A stretch of DNA of 64,000 bases from contig NZ_CP007139.1 of assembly GCF_000724625.1 (NCBI RefSeq), positions 1,364,001 through 1,428,000 on the forward strand, written 5' to 3'. The stretch's first letter is position 1; every line of letters begins with the position of its first letter. Source of the DNA: Fimbriimonas ginsengisoli Gsoil 348 (GTDB lineage Bacteria; Armatimonadota; Fimbriimonadia; Fimbriimonadales; Fimbriimonadaceae). Made by a program: the position numbers and the translations under genes. Below are positions 1 to 8,888 of this stretch, one piece after another. The notes beneath the pieces are model-generated. The model worked only from the letters and a program-made list of their open reading frames with translations. It did not search any database and was not told the DNA's origin.

Positions 1-782
1 GGGACCAGGGTCGGCCCTTTGATCTCGACGAGGCCGTACCGGTCGCGATCGGGTTGAACGTCGAAATCGAGGCTGCCGTCATCCCTTTCTATCGCAAACC
101 CCAGCCACTTCCCCTGAGTGGTGATGAACTGGGTGGCATGCCCGCGGAAGGTCGTCGTACCGTATCCGTGGCGCTGGTTGAGCTTAAGATACAGCTCGTC
201 GAAATCTTTGACGAGCTTCCCGATCTTGAGGTGGGCGTTTCTGGCCCGAACCTCGTAATTCGGAATGTCGACCTGCACGTCGTCGGCTTGGATCTCGATG
301 TCGCGGAAGCGTACGGAAACCGCTTTATTAGCGCCGGTGGCGCCGATGAGCCGGGTGTCGACCGTGTAGCGCATCTTGCCCGGCGCGACGATTTCGATGT
401 ACTCGCGGGCACTGGACAGCATCGCCCGGTCGGCGACGAACTCGAATTCGAGGGTAGTAGGCCCCGCGCCGCCCGCCAAGGGGGTGGCGGTGATCTTGGC
501 GATGCCGGGTTGGGTACCGGACACGAGGATGGCTCGCGCGATTCCGTTTGCGGTCGTAGCGGCGTTTTCGCGGAACGAGCCTAAATTTGTGTTAAAGAGA
601 ACGCGGGTGCCATCCGCGACGGGGCGGCCCTGGGCGTCGCGGACCTCGGCGGTAATCGTCGTGGTGCTGCGGCCGTCGGCCACGCTGATGCGTGGAAACG
701 CCGAGAGTTGATCGGCCGCGGCCACCGAAACGGTGCACGCAAGCGCGAGTAGCGCGGTAGGGCGGTTAAAGCGAAAGGACAT
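1..782 (-). CDS. Secreted protein with Big-1-like Ig domain, cut by the window edge
   Basis: The reading frame is open from an ATG at 782 to the left edge, giving 260 residues with the C-terminus missing. Residues 1-23 form a signal peptide (Arg near the start, Ala/Leu-rich core, AAAD cleavage area). Residues of about 25-115 resemble a bacterial Ig-like (Big-1, invasin type) domain, with the D-x-x-G-x-P-V-x-D-G-T pattern and the TT-x-N-G-x-A motif. The following stretch (about 130-200) has short beta-rich repeats with A-D-D-V-x-V-D and Y-E-V-R-A-R-N, faintly like OstA/LptA repeats; that second comparison is weak. It is probably a periplasmic or surface protein, in the same orientation as the next two envelope genes. 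Confidence 0.75.
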   Translation of the reverse strand, partial: MSFRFNRPTALLALACTVSVAAADQLSAFPRISVADGRSTTTITAEVRDAQGRPVADGTRVLFNTNLGSFRENAATTANGIARAILVSGTQPGIAKITATPLAGGAGPTTLEFEFVADRAMLSSAREYIEIVAPGKMRYTVDTRLIGATGANKAVSVRFRDIEIQADDVQVDIPNYEVRARNAHLKIGKLVKDFDELYLKLNQRHGYGTTTFRGHATQFITTQGKWLGFAIERDDGSLDFDVQPDRDRYGLVEIKGPTLV

Positions 783-813
783 GGCGTCCGTTTGAAACGG
801 CTTTAAAAGGATA

Positions 814-846
814 CGCCGGGGCTTCCATTTTGGGGAAGCCCCGGCG
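814..846 (-). terminator. Hairpin terminator after the FlgD-tailed protein gene
   Basis: A perfect 13-bp stem (814-826 pairing with 834-846, G+C-rich) with a 7-nt loop lies 8 bp beyond the stop codon of the minus-strand gene ending at 854. In the minus direction it is followed by a short CCTTTT stretch, so it fits a factor-independent terminator and separates that gene from the Big-1-like gene. Confidence 0.75.
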
Positions 847-853
847 AGAGGGT

Positions 854-3757
854 TTAGCTCAGGACGAACACCGAGGTCGTCTTGATCTCCGTCGTTCGAC
901 CAGGAGCGGTGGCCGACACCTCGATGGTGTACAGCCCCGGCTTAACCCGGCGATTGGCGGCATCGCGGCCATTCCACAGCACGCTGTGGGTACCGGCCGT
1001 CTGAGCGGCTCGGCTGCCGACGACGTATACTTCCCTGCCGCTCTGGAGGATCCGAACGGAGGTCGTGGCGTCTGCGCCGAGTTGGTACTGGATGTTGAAT
1101 CCAGCGGTAGTGCCGGATCCCGTTCGGGTCGCGGTGAGCGATGAGAGGACCGGACCGACGGCCTGCGTAGAATCCGCCGTGATCTTGAACTGTCGATTCG
1201 ACTGGGCCTTCGAGGTGAACGTGTAGCTCGACTGCTTGCGCATGTCGATCGTCTGGTTCGTCGTAAGGTCGGTCAGCATCAACTGGATCGAAGCCGGCGC
1301 CTGATTGGCATTTGGCCACGAGATGGTCGTGCTGCCCGCGCTCTTGGTGTAGACCTGCCAGGCCCACTGGTTGTGGGAGGCATCCGGCACCAGCGACTGG
1401 GCGAGGAGCAGGCTCTTCGTTCCATTCAGCGTTACTATCGCCGCGGAGACCGCGGTGGGGGTCGGGGCGACCGGTGGCTTCTGGATTCGAGCCCGAACCG
1501 TGTCGGCCGGGTTCGTAACCACGCCGATGTAGTTCTGATCGTCGAGGACCTTTCCGGAGCGGACGGCCAGGTTGACCTTCCACTTCGCAGTCGGCGCGGC
1601 GATCGTCGCGGCACCGTGGACCTTCATGGCGCCGGTGATGCCACCGGTGCCGACGGGGATGAACGCGGTGAATACCGGACCGAACGAGATCGTCACGTCC
1701 TGAGGCGTATTCACGAACAGCCAGTAGCCGCGGTTCGGAATCAGGAGATCGGTGAAGTCCTGCGTGAACTTGTAGCTCTGAGTGTTGGGATCCCAGAACG
1801 AGAGGGTCGAGCCGATCACGTTCTGACCGGCGAGATCCGCAAACGTATGCGCATCCGTCGGGTCCGTGGCGGTGACGCCGACGAGTTGAGAGACCGGGAT
1901 GGAGTAGTTGTACGGGTTGGCAATCAAGTTCCAGCCCGAGTGCAAAACGATGAGCGGAGCTCCGTTTGCGGACCCGAGATCGGAAGGCGTCCGGGGGTTG
2001 CCGCCTAGCTGCTTAAAGCCGACGTCCTGGGTGCTGATCAACCAGTTGCCAAAGCCACGCTTTGGTCCGGTCTGCAGCACGTATGCCTGCTGATTCGCAT
2101 CCCACTCGAACGCCTGGTAGTCGCGATTGATCTGGAGCGGATTGGGGCCCGTTCCAAGGATCGTGGACCAAGTCGTGTCCGTGAACTGCCAAGGAGCCGT
2201 GACGAGATTTGCCGCGTCGCGGATGAGAAGCCGGGGCTGAGAGGCCACGTCGATGGTGCCCGTAATGGTCTTCTTAGGACCCGGCTGCGGCTCGACCGTC
2301 ACCGTGTAGCTCTGCTTTCCGTAGAGTGTCGGATCGACATTTACCTGGAAATCGACAAAACCAAGTGTGTGGTGAGCGATCTCCTTGGGCAGGTTGTTCA
2401 AATCGCGAGGAGGCGGAGGGTTCACCGTGTCGATGAACTTAACGATCCGATTGGACGTGGGATTGTCGACGTCCGTCATTCCTTGCGGCAGGTTCAACGT
2501 AATGCGGACATCGTTAAGCGGAATCGGCTTCGCTTCATTCGCGAATCCGTTCACGTTGTCGACGTACACCCGGATCACCATCGGATTCGGATTGAATACC
2601 TGTGGATCGTTGTCGTTGACGGCGACGACTTTCGGTGTATCTACCGTTACCGCATAGGGCTTGGCGTAGTCGCTGACGCCCCAAGTCGAACGGTAATAAG
2701 CGGTGATAATCCGCTGCTCGTTCTGGTTGGTCAGTTGCGGCAGCCAGCGCTGCACATAACCCACGTCGGGGAAAATGCTCGTGTCTTCCAGAATCGGGGA
2801 AGGCGTCGAGTAGGCCGCGGGCATCGGAGTGGAGTTACCGGTCTCGATTCCCAGCAAAAATCCCGCCTTACCGATGTCGAGAATGTCGACCGGGGTCTGG
2901 TCCGGAATCGACGGATCGGCCATGGTAGGAACCTTGAGACCGTACGCCAAAGACTGAGTCATGCCGAAGTTCGCGTAAGGCGGCATCGGATTCTCGTGCG
3001 GCGAAGTCGCATTCAGGTTCGGGTCGCGCCGGAAACGGTGGTCGGTGTGCAGCGGTCGGAAACCGGGCACCTCGACAAAAGTGGTGCCGATAAAGTCGCC
3101 GAGGCTGGGAGCCAACATTTCGACCCACTGGCCAAACTCGAGCCCGATATTGGCCTGGGGACCCGTGTTCGTCATCGTCCACGTCAAGCGCGAGGTATCG
3201 CCCTTGATGTCGACTCGGAGCGATATCCGGATATTGTCGTTCGTGGACTCACCCACGAAGTAACGGTCGCTGGCCCCGTAATACGTGGTGTCGATGGCAT
3301 TCTGCCCAAAAAGCGTTCTGGTCGGGGCCGCGGTCCCTTCCTGGCGAACCGACTTGGCATAACCCCAGTTGCCGCCGACGCCATCGTACATACCCATGGT
3401 CAGACCGAGCCAGTCGTCGATCGGATCGCCACCATAGGCAGTATCTTGAACGGAACCGAGTTTGCCGTACATGAAGCCGACGCGCCCGGCAACGTTGATC
3501 GTGATCCCGTTCGGAGGGAAACAGAACTTGCTGTAGCCAACCGTCCCTTGAACGCCGAGGAAAGTGCCAAAGAGGTCGTTCCAATCGAGCTGAGCTCCGT
3601 AGTCCGTGCTGTACGGATCGACGGGCGGAGTTACGGTAGGGTCCAGACAAAGTATTGGCAACGGAGCTGGGGGGAAATCAGATTGGGCAAGTGCCGTCCC
3701 CAGTCCCGTCATGGCGGCAAGCCCCACCACCGGTACCTTAAAAAGATTGCGGTTCAT
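854..3757 (-). CDS. Large secreted protein with C-terminal FlgD-like Ig domain
   Basis: 967 residues. The start is supported by AAGGA 6 bp upstream of the ATG. Residues 1-25 are a signal peptide ending A-L-A-Q. The long middle part is beta-rich with no enzyme motif that I recognise; it has repeated aromatic/Gly turns typical of surface proteins. The last 80 residues match the FlgD_ig fold (V-L-W-N-G-R-D, then R-V-x-P-G-L-Y-T-I-E-V). In several phyla this domain closes exported proteins and may act in sorting or anchoring. It is likely a cell-surface or extracellular structural protein. It has its own terminator at 814-846 and lies downstream of the CsgG-like gene, so export through or with that protein is possible but unproven. 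Confidence 0.85.
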   Translation of the reverse strand: MNRNLFKVPVVGLAAMTGLGTALAQSDFPPAPLPILCLDPTVTPPVDPYSTDYGAQLDWNDLFGTFLGVQGTVGYSKFCFPPNGITINVAGRVGFMYGKLGSVQDTAYGGDPIDDWLGLTMGMYDGVGGNWGYAKSVRQEGTAAPTRTLFGQNAIDTTYYGASDRYFVGESTNDNIRISLRVDIKGDTSRLTWTMTNTGPQANIGLEFGQWVEMLAPSLGDFIGTTFVEVPGFRPLHTDHRFRRDPNLNATSPHENPMPPYANFGMTQSLAYGLKVPTMADPSIPDQTPVDILDIGKAGFLLGIETGNSTPMPAAYSTPSPILEDTSIFPDVGYVQRWLPQLTNQNEQRIITAYYRSTWGVSDYAKPYAVTVDTPKVVAVNDNDPQVFNPNPMVIRVYVDNVNGFANEAKPIPLNDVRITLNLPQGMTDVDNPTSNRIVKFIDTVNPPPPRDLNNLPKEIAHHTLGFVDFQVNVDPTLYGKQSYTVTVEPQPGPKKTITGTIDVASQPRLLIRDAANLVTAPWQFTDTTWSTILGTGPNPLQINRDYQAFEWDANQQAYVLQTGPKRGFGNWLISTQDVGFKQLGGNPRTPSDLGSANGAPLIVLHSGWNLIANPYNYSIPVSQLVGVTATDPTDAHTFADLAGQNVIGSTLSFWDPNTQSYKFTQDFTDLLIPNRGYWLFVNTPQDVTISFGPVFTAFIPVGTGGITGAMKVHGAATIAAPTAKWKVNLAVRSGKVLDDQNYIGVVTNPADTVRARIQKPPVAPTPTAVSAAIVTLNGTKSLLLAQSLVPDASHNQWAWQVYTKSAGSTTISWPNANQAPASIQLMLTDLTTNQTIDMRKQSSYTFTSKAQSNRQFKITADSTQAVGPVLSSLTATRTGSGTTAGFNIQYQLGADATTSVRILQSGREVYVVGSRAAQTAGTHSVLWNGRDAANRRVKPGLYTIEVSATAPGRTTEIKTTSVFVLS

Positions 3758-3780
3758 CGTATGTCCTTAAAGAGTTCAGG

Positions 3781-3822
3781 GCCATGCCCCCGAATCGCCT
3801 GAAAGCTAGACGGGGGCATGGC
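3781..3822. terminator. Perfect 12-bp hairpin between two envelope genes
   Basis: Positions 3781-3792 pair perfectly with 3811-3822 around an 18-nt loop, 28 bp past the stop of the CsgG-like gene (3851) and upstream of the next gene (3757). There is no strong T-run, so it may act as a terminator, an attenuator or an mRNA-stabilising hairpin. Confidence 0.5.
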
Positions 3823-3850
3823 GGTCATTTGGTTCGCTCTTTTCGCCTGT

Positions 3851-5824
3851 CTATGGCGGAGGGGGCGGAGTGCCCGGCCGTACAAAGACTCGATATTGGC
3901 TAAAGATGTAGCGCTGGCCAGTGAGCGGGTCTGGGATCGGACCGGGCCGATCGTCAAGATTCCGCGCACCTGCTCTCCAATATACGGTCGAAGCGCGAGT
4001 TATGTAGCTTGGCAGATTACGAGTTGTATCGATCGAGGTCGGAGTTGACACTCTTCCAGTCTGGTTCGACACGAAAGTGACGACATTCGCCGTGCGGTTG
4101 CGCGGGAAGTTCGGACTGTCGGAGAACTGAACCAGGTACTGAACCGTGATCCCGAAACCGCTCGTCGCGACTGAGTCGAACGTGAACGGAGCAGTGGTGA
4201 CCGAAGCGCCCGGCGACGGCGAAGCCAGAACCGGCGGCGTCAGAGGAGTCGCGGTTCCGACCGCGTTCTGCCGCTCGCTGGTGAAGTAGCAGATCGTGGA
4301 TCCGGTGGCCGTGCCCGTGCCGGTTCCAGTACCCGTTCCCGTTCCAGTGCCGGTCGCGGTGCCCGTGGTGTTCGCCGTGGTGCCACCGATGGTGCCACCC
4401 GTGTTCCCGGTGCCTGTACCAGTGCCGGTGCCGCTTGCGGTGCTCGTACCGTTTCCAGTGCCGGTACCGGTGCCGGTGCCGGAGGTTCCTCCGTCCGGAA
4501 GATCGATGGATTGGAGGCCGTAGACCTCTTCAACCGAGTAAACGTACGGCCGACCTGAGACTACGCCGGGGATGGGCGCGGCCGAAGTCGAGTTATTGAG
4601 CGAAGAGTCGCAGGTGGTTCCGCCCGCCTGGTTGCGCTTGGTGTAGGTGATCGCCGGGCGCTGCGTATTCTGATCGTAGATCGAATTCGCGGTGCCGGGA
4701 GCAACCAACACTGGTGCGTCCAGAACGTCGTTGCGCCAAATCTGCCAGGCAACGCGCGTGCTGTTGCCGCCGGCGAAGGCATTCGCCGACCACGTGATGC
4801 GGACCGCGGGGGTGCCGCCGATGCCCGGGAAGAGCGCGGCTTCCGCGTGGACTTCCTTCGTCGTCGTGTTGCTGCCGGCGTTTCCGTTACTGAGCAAGAC
4901 CGCGACGAGGCCAACAATCAAGAGAGTCGAAATCAAGCCCGAGTTGCCGCCGCTCTTGCGAACCCTGGCCGGGTGAACGTTTCCACTCGAATCGATCTGT
5001 TGAAGGTTTGAAATGCTCGGCGGGGTCCAAATGGCTCGAACCTTGTCGCCCGGCTGGATACCCTTGATGAACCGCTCGATGTGAACGGTTGAGCTGTCCG
5101 GCTCGACGTCGCTGACGCGCGCCGTTGCCACCTGCTCCCGGCCACGAAGCACGACGACTTCCTGACCGACGCTAAAGCCCGAACGCGTTCCTTTGTTGAT
5201 GAGCGCGCTGTTCGTGTAGGTGTTTAAGACCGTGCCCTGCGGCAGGTTTCGGGTCTGGATATCCCGGATGGCAATGCCGGCGGCATTGTTGATGGCGTCA
5301 TTGATGAGCGCCTCATCCGGCGAGTCGGACGGCTTGACGATCGACTCGCCTCTCGCCACGGACCCGTTGATGGCCAAACCGGACGCTACGTCGTAGATGA
5401 CGACGTTCAGATTGACGACGGCGTGCTTGCCACCGGCGTCGTTGAACATTCGGTAGTCGACGATATCGCCCGACACGATGGTCGAAGCGTGCGTCTCTTG
5501 CGCCACGCGCATGAGGTTGATGGTGCCGACGGGCGGAGAGGTGATACCAAGGTCGGTGATGACCCGGTTGACCGTCTCTTCCGCGACGACCTCGTATTGG
5601 TTGGTCTTACCCAACTCGGTCATGACGGCTTTGGCCGCGACCTTGCCAAACGCGGTGCCTGGCGACTTTAGGTTGCGGAACTCAACGACAGTCCAGGTTG
5701 GCAGGACCGCGACCTGAGCCTCCGCACGGCTCAGAAGAGCCAGGGTAATGGATGGGAGCAGCAGGGCCACAATGACCAACTGACTGAACACCTTCCCGGT
5801 TAACGATGCGATGAACCGCCTCAC
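3851..5824 (-). CDS. CsgG-like secretion/assembly protein with Gly-Thr repeat tract
   Basis: I place the start at GTG 5824 because AGGAGG (5835-5840) lies 10 bp upstream and a signal peptide follows directly; the frame stays open to 5911. The mature N-terminal half has the CsgG/FlgT-type pattern: an exported alpha/beta domain with 'VVEFRNLKSPG', an internal 'RVAQETHASTIVSGDIVDY' segment, then a small beta domain (S-x-G-Q-E-V-V-V-x-R-G) like the C-terminal domain of FlgT. A predicted membrane segment (about 300-318) is followed by fibronectin-like regions, a Gly/Thr repeat tract (DNA 4296-4488) and a Pro-rich tail. CsgG proteins form outer-membrane secretion channels for curli; here the long extra C-terminus argues for a distinct assembly or surface role. 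Confidence 0.7.
   Translation of the reverse strand: MRRFIASLTGKVFSQLVIVALLLPSITLALLSRAEAQVAVLPTWTVVEFRNLKSPGTAFGKVAAKAVMTELGKTNQYEVVAEETVNRVITDLGITSPPVGTINLMRVAQETHASTIVSGDIVDYRMFNDAGGKHAVVNLNVVIYDVASGLAINGSVARGESIVKPSDSPDEALINDAINNAAGIAIRDIQTRNLPQGTVLNTYTNSALINKGTRSGFSVGQEVVVLRGREQVATARVSDVEPDSSTVHIERFIKGIQPGDKVRAIWTPPSISNLQQIDSSGNVHPARVRKSGGNSGLISTLLIVGLVAVLLSNGNAGSNTTTKEVHAEAALFPGIGGTPAVRITWSANAFAGGNSTRVAWQIWRNDVLDAPVLVAPGTANSIYDQNTQRPAITYTKRNQAGGTTCDSSLNNSTSAAPIPGVVSGRPYVYSVEEVYGLQSIDLPDGGTSGTGTGTGTGNGTSTASGTGTGTGTGNTGGTIGGTTANTTGTATGTGTGTGTGTGTGTATGSTICYFTSERQNAVGTATPLTPPVLASPSPGASVTTAPFTFDSVATSGFGITVQYLVQFSDSPNFPRNRTANVVTFVSNQTGRVSTPTSIDTTRNLPSYITRASTVYWRAGARNLDDRPGPIPDPLTGQRYIFSQYRVFVRPGTPPPPP
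4296..4488 (-). repeat. In-gene tandem hexamer tract encoding Gly-Thr
   Basis: Degenerate 6-bp units (GGTACC, GGCACC, GGAACG and similar on the coding strand) are repeated, with interruptions, inside the CsgG-like gene and encode runs of Gly-Thr. The unit keeps the reading frame, so copy-number change would alter linker length without a frameshift. Confidence 0.85.
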
Positions 5825-6034
5825 TATGACGCGTCCTCCTTCCTCAATCCTTCTTCGATTTGGGGCATTGCTATGGCTACGTGTCCTTCCTTCGATGGCG
5901 CTCGGCGCCAAATAAAGGGTCTGCGAACCCTCTCGCTTTCACGTAGCGTCGCAGAAGCCCCTCCTCCACCAACCACGGCGAACCGGGGCAGGCAAATCTG
6001 AGCGAGTATAGCACGACGCTAACGAACGCGCAAT

Positions 6035-6580
6035 TCACCTAACCGCAAGTTCCGAAGCCGCTTCGGAGAGTAAACGCCGGACGTGGTCTAAAGGGCGATT
6101 GGTTCGCAAGACAACGTCCGCAAATGGAATCTTCGCACGCGAAGAAAGCTGAGTCGAAAGGATGCCTTCCACGTGCCGCTTATCGCCGTACCGCTGCATC
6201 AACCGCCGTTTTTGCTCTCGCGGACCACAAGTGACAACCCAAATCCGGTCAAACGTACTCTGCAGACAAGCTTCGATCAGTAGCGGAACCTCGACAAAGG
6301 TCGCGGGATGACGGTCGATCTCCTCCATAACGAGCGGATGCATCGTCGCGTTGACCTGCCGACGAATTTCTTCCGAGCCGGCAAGCGCCGCCCGCAGTTC
6401 CGCAGGCGCAAACGGGTGCTCCAGCCCGGCGATCCTGGCAAGCGTTTGCGCTACGTCCCCCCGAGCAGCGATTTGGCGTGCCACGGCGTCGGCAGATAAC
6501 GTGGAATAGCCGATCTCTTCGAGCATCTGGAGCACCGTAGACTTCCCCTCCCCAATCCCTCCGGTAATCGCGACTCGCAT
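6035..6580 (-). CDS. coaE: Dephospho-CoA kinase
   Basis: 181 residues. CoaE phosphorylates dephospho-CoA at the ribose 3'-hydroxyl in the last step of coenzyme A synthesis, in the cytoplasm. The N-terminal P-loop G-G-I-G-E-G-K-S-T (residues 7-15) is clear, followed by L-S-A-D-A-V-A-R (substrate-binding Asp region). The mid-protein segments N-A-T-M-H-P and V-E-V-P-L-L-I-E and the C-terminal 'Q-x-R-R-L-M-x-R' lid helix are all family hallmarks. Length is slightly below the usual ~200. No obvious ribosome-binding site precedes the ATG. It is followed on the minus strand by an unrelated envelope gene. Confidence 0.95.
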   Translation of the reverse strand: MRVAITGGIGEGKSTVLQMLEEIGYSTLSADAVARQIAARGDVAQTLARIAGLEHPFAPAELRAALAGSEEIRRQVNATMHPLVMEEIDRHPATFVEVPLLIEACLQSTFDRIWVVTCGPREQKRRLMQRYGDKRHVEGILSTQLSSRAKIPFADVVLRTNRPLDHVRRLLSEAASELAVR

Positions 6581-6611
6581 GGGGATAGGGTACTGCGTGT
6601 CGGGGGCCCGG

Positions 6612-6704
6612 GACTTGTGGCTTGTGGACTGTTGCTTGTGGACTGATGGGGATCGCTGGAGATCCCGGGTTGCCCGTAGCCCGTGGCTTTAGCCGCGGTT
6701 CAAG
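6612..6704. repeat. Intergenic repeats: 17-bp tandem and 32-bp dispersed copy
   Basis: Between coaE and the S1 gene. A CTTGTGGACTG unit recurs at about 17-bp spacing (6612-6650). Positions 6673-6704 are a 32-nt sequence (starting CCCGTAGCCCGTGGC) that recurs inverted at 45022-45053 with only two differences. No gene is visible in this interval. Confidence 0.8.
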
Positions 6705-6750
6705 GCTCCTCCGCAGATAAATCCCCGGGCTACGGAGCCTGAGGGGACGA

Positions 6751-6795
6751 ATGGGTCTGATGAGACATATGGGACCTGTGAGACCCAGATGTCCC
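6751..6795. repeat. 9-bp degenerate tandem array
   Basis: Five consecutive 9-mers (atgggtctg, atgagacat, atgggacct, gtgagaccc, agatgtccc) fit a consensus RTGRGACCY. It lies between coaE and the terminator of the S1 gene; a related CATCAGACCCAT string lies at 62003-62014. Confidence 0.7.
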
Positions 6796-6853
6796 ATTCG
6801 CCCCATTCTGCCGCGGCAAGCCTCAGAACACGGCTACACCCCTGAAACATCAG

Positions 6854-6883
6854 AGAGGCCCCCTGCGGTTGCAGGAGGCCTCT
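6854..6883 (-). terminator. Terminator downstream of ribosomal protein S1 gene
   Basis: A 13-bp stem with one mismatch (6854-6866 with 6871-6883) and a GGTT loop, 28 bp beyond the stop of the S1 gene. It is strong enough to act from either side, but lies where the S1 transcript should end. Confidence 0.75.
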
Positions 6884-6910
6884 TTAGGTAGCCAAGGGGC
6901 TAACGGACGC

Positions 6911-8794
6911 TTATTCCGTTTCGCCCTCTTCGGTGGCTTCCTTCTCTTCGCCTTCCAGCGGCTCGTCGTCGTCCGGACTCAGGAGGCCCTTGAGCATTCC
7001 CAAACGCTCGCCGATGGTCGCTCCGCCGCTCGTGGAGAAGCCGCGCCGGCCGCCGAGATCTTCGAAATCCTCGAATTCCTCGCGTCCGCCTCGACCCTTG
7101 GCGCCGCCACGGCCGCCAGGACCCTTCTTCTTGTCGCCAGGACCGCCCGGCCGACCCGCGCCGGCTCGGCGCATGTCTTCCTCGTATCCGCTCGGCTGGT
7201 AGCTAGCGCCAGGCTTGAGCTCGCCGCCGCCACCGAGAGCGCGCATGGAAAGAACCATCCGTCGCTCGTCCGGCCGCAGGTCGATGATCTGCGCCTCGAC
7301 TTCCTGATTCTCTTCGACCACGTCCTGCGGGCGCTTGATGCGCCGGTAGCTCATCTCGCTGACCGGCATGAACGCCTCGGCGCCCTCCGGAAGCTTGATG
7401 AACGCACCGCTCTGCACGATGCGGCCGATGGTGATCTTGAGGTTCTGGCCGACCTTGTAGTTCTCCTTGATGAGATTCCACGGATCGGGAAGGACCTGAC
7501 GGTGGCCCAGCGAGATCTTGCCGGCGCTCGGATCGAGCCGAAGCACCATGACCTTGATCTTCTGGCCCTCTTTGAACATCTCCTTGGGGTGGTTGATCCG
7601 CGCCCAGCTCATTTCTGAGATGTGCAACAGGCCGTCGACCCCGCCGAGGTCCACGAAAGCGCCGTAGTCGGTCAAACGTCGGACAGTTCCCTCGAGGGTG
7701 TCGCCCGGCTTGACGTCGTTGAAGATATTGTCCTTGGCGGCTTGACGTCGCTCCTCTTCGGCCTGTCGGTTCGACAGCACGACCTTCTTACGGTCGCGGT
7801 CGATCTCGATGACCTTGAGGTCGAGCGGATTGCCGACGTACTTCTCGATGTTGCGAAGCTTGCCCGAACCGACGTGGGTTGCCGGCACGAAGCCGCGAAC
7901 TCCGACGTCGACGACGAGACCGCCCTTGACGCGGTCGACGACCTGCGCCTTGATGGTGGTCTGGTCGCGGTGAGCCTGCTCGATCCGGTCCCAAGCCTCT
8001 TCGAACTCGGCTCGCTTCTTCGAAACGATCGGGTTCCCTTCGGCCCCTTCCGGACGCAGAACGATGACGTTGATCTTGTCGCCGACGTTGAAGTGGCCCT
8101 TTGCCGTCTCAAGGTTCTCTTCGCTCAGCTCGCCGAGCGGGACAATCCCCTCGCTCTTGGTGCCGAGGTCCACAAAGACCTTGTCGCGGTCGACCTGGAT
8201 GATCGTCGCCTCGATGCGCTCGCCCTTGGTGAGGCGCTTGAAGCCTCCCTCCGGTGCGTCGCCCTCGACGTTGAAATCGCCACTCATGTACGATTCGAAC
8301 AGATCCGCATCCGCCGCCTTGTCTCGCGGCGCCGCGTCGACTGCCGGCGCCGCGGCATGCGGCACTGCCGGGGCAGGCGTCGGAACCGCCGGCTCGCCAG
8401 GGGTGGCAGGCTCGGCCGGGGCGGGACTTGGCTCGTGAACGGGGGCGGGGTGCTCGGGCGCCGCGGGGACCGGATCGCCGATCGTCGCCGGGTGCTCGGG
8501 CTCGCTTGGCTCGCTGCCGGGCAGGCTGGGCTCCTCCGCGGGAGTGGCCGGCGCTTCTTCGGCAACCGGCGTCGACTCCGCCACGGGGGCGGCGTCGGCC
8601 GAAGCCGCTTCCGTTACCGGAGCATCTTCCACCGCGTTCTCTACCGAGTTGGTGGGCTCGGCGGGCACGGGCGCGTCATTGGTCGAATCAACGGCCACTG
8701 GGGTCGTCTCGGGGGCGTCGGACGCTGTACCGGGGTTATCCACCGGTAGGGCTTCTTGTTCGCCCATGGGCGTCGGGTTCTGGTCGATCGTCAT
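6911..8794 (-). CDS. rpsA: Ribosomal protein S1 with four S1 domains and long acidic N-terminus
   Basis: 627 residues. S1 binds mRNA on the 30S subunit and aids initiation. Four S1 (OB-fold) domains are visible at about 190-260, 277-342, 363-432 and 449-517. The third and fourth have the classic 'G-x-V-x-x-x-x-x-Y/S-G-A-F-V/I' core and the 'H-I-S-E-M-S' / 'P-V-S-E-M-S' signatures; the second is a degenerate early-type repeat. Residues about 40-160 are a Pro/Ala/Glu-rich, presumably disordered extension. Residues about 530-600 are Gly/Lys/Arg-rich, followed by an acidic tail. E. coli S1 has six domains; four is usual in several other phyla. The gene has its own terminator. The N-terminal extension is unusual. 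Confidence 0.92.
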   Translation of the reverse strand: MTIDQNPTPMGEQEALPVDNPGTASDAPETTPVAVDSTNDAPVPAEPTNSVENAVEDAPVTEAASADAAPVAESTPVAEEAPATPAEEPSLPGSEPSEPEHPATIGDPVPAAPEHPAPVHEPSPAPAEPATPGEPAVPTPAPAVPHAAAPAVDAAPRDKAADADLFESYMSGDFNVEGDAPEGGFKRLTKGERIEATIIQVDRDKVFVDLGTKSEGIVPLGELSEENLETAKGHFNVGDKINVIVLRPEGAEGNPIVSKKRAEFEEAWDRIEQAHRDQTTIKAQVVDRVKGGLVVDVGVRGFVPATHVGSGKLRNIEKYVGNPLDLKVIEIDRDRKKVVLSNRQAEEERRQAAKDNIFNDVKPGDTLEGTVRRLTDYGAFVDLGGVDGLLHISEMSWARINHPKEMFKEGQKIKVMVLRLDPSAGKISLGHRQVLPDPWNLIKENYKVGQNLKITIGRIVQSGAFIKLPEGAEAFMPVSEMSYRRIKRPQDVVEENQEVEAQIIDLRPDERRMVLSMRALGGGGELKPGASYQPSGYEEDMRRAGAGRPGGPGDKKKGPGGRGGAKGRGGREEFEDFEDLGGRRGFSTSGGATIGERLGMLKGLLSPDDDEPLEGEEKEATEEGETE

Positions 8795-8888
8795 AGGGGT
8801 GTGAGGCTAGGCTCCAAAGAGTTGCGATCTATGCTACCCCAAGCCCCTCAGCCTCGAAGGAACGTTTGGCAGAACAGAAAGCTGTACA

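Noticed and set aside
2369-3802. 477-codon plus-strand frame antisense to the FlgD-tailed gene
   Set aside because: Arg/Val-rich translation with no family signal; it is the G+C-driven shadow of a well-supported minus-strand gene with signal peptide and RBS.
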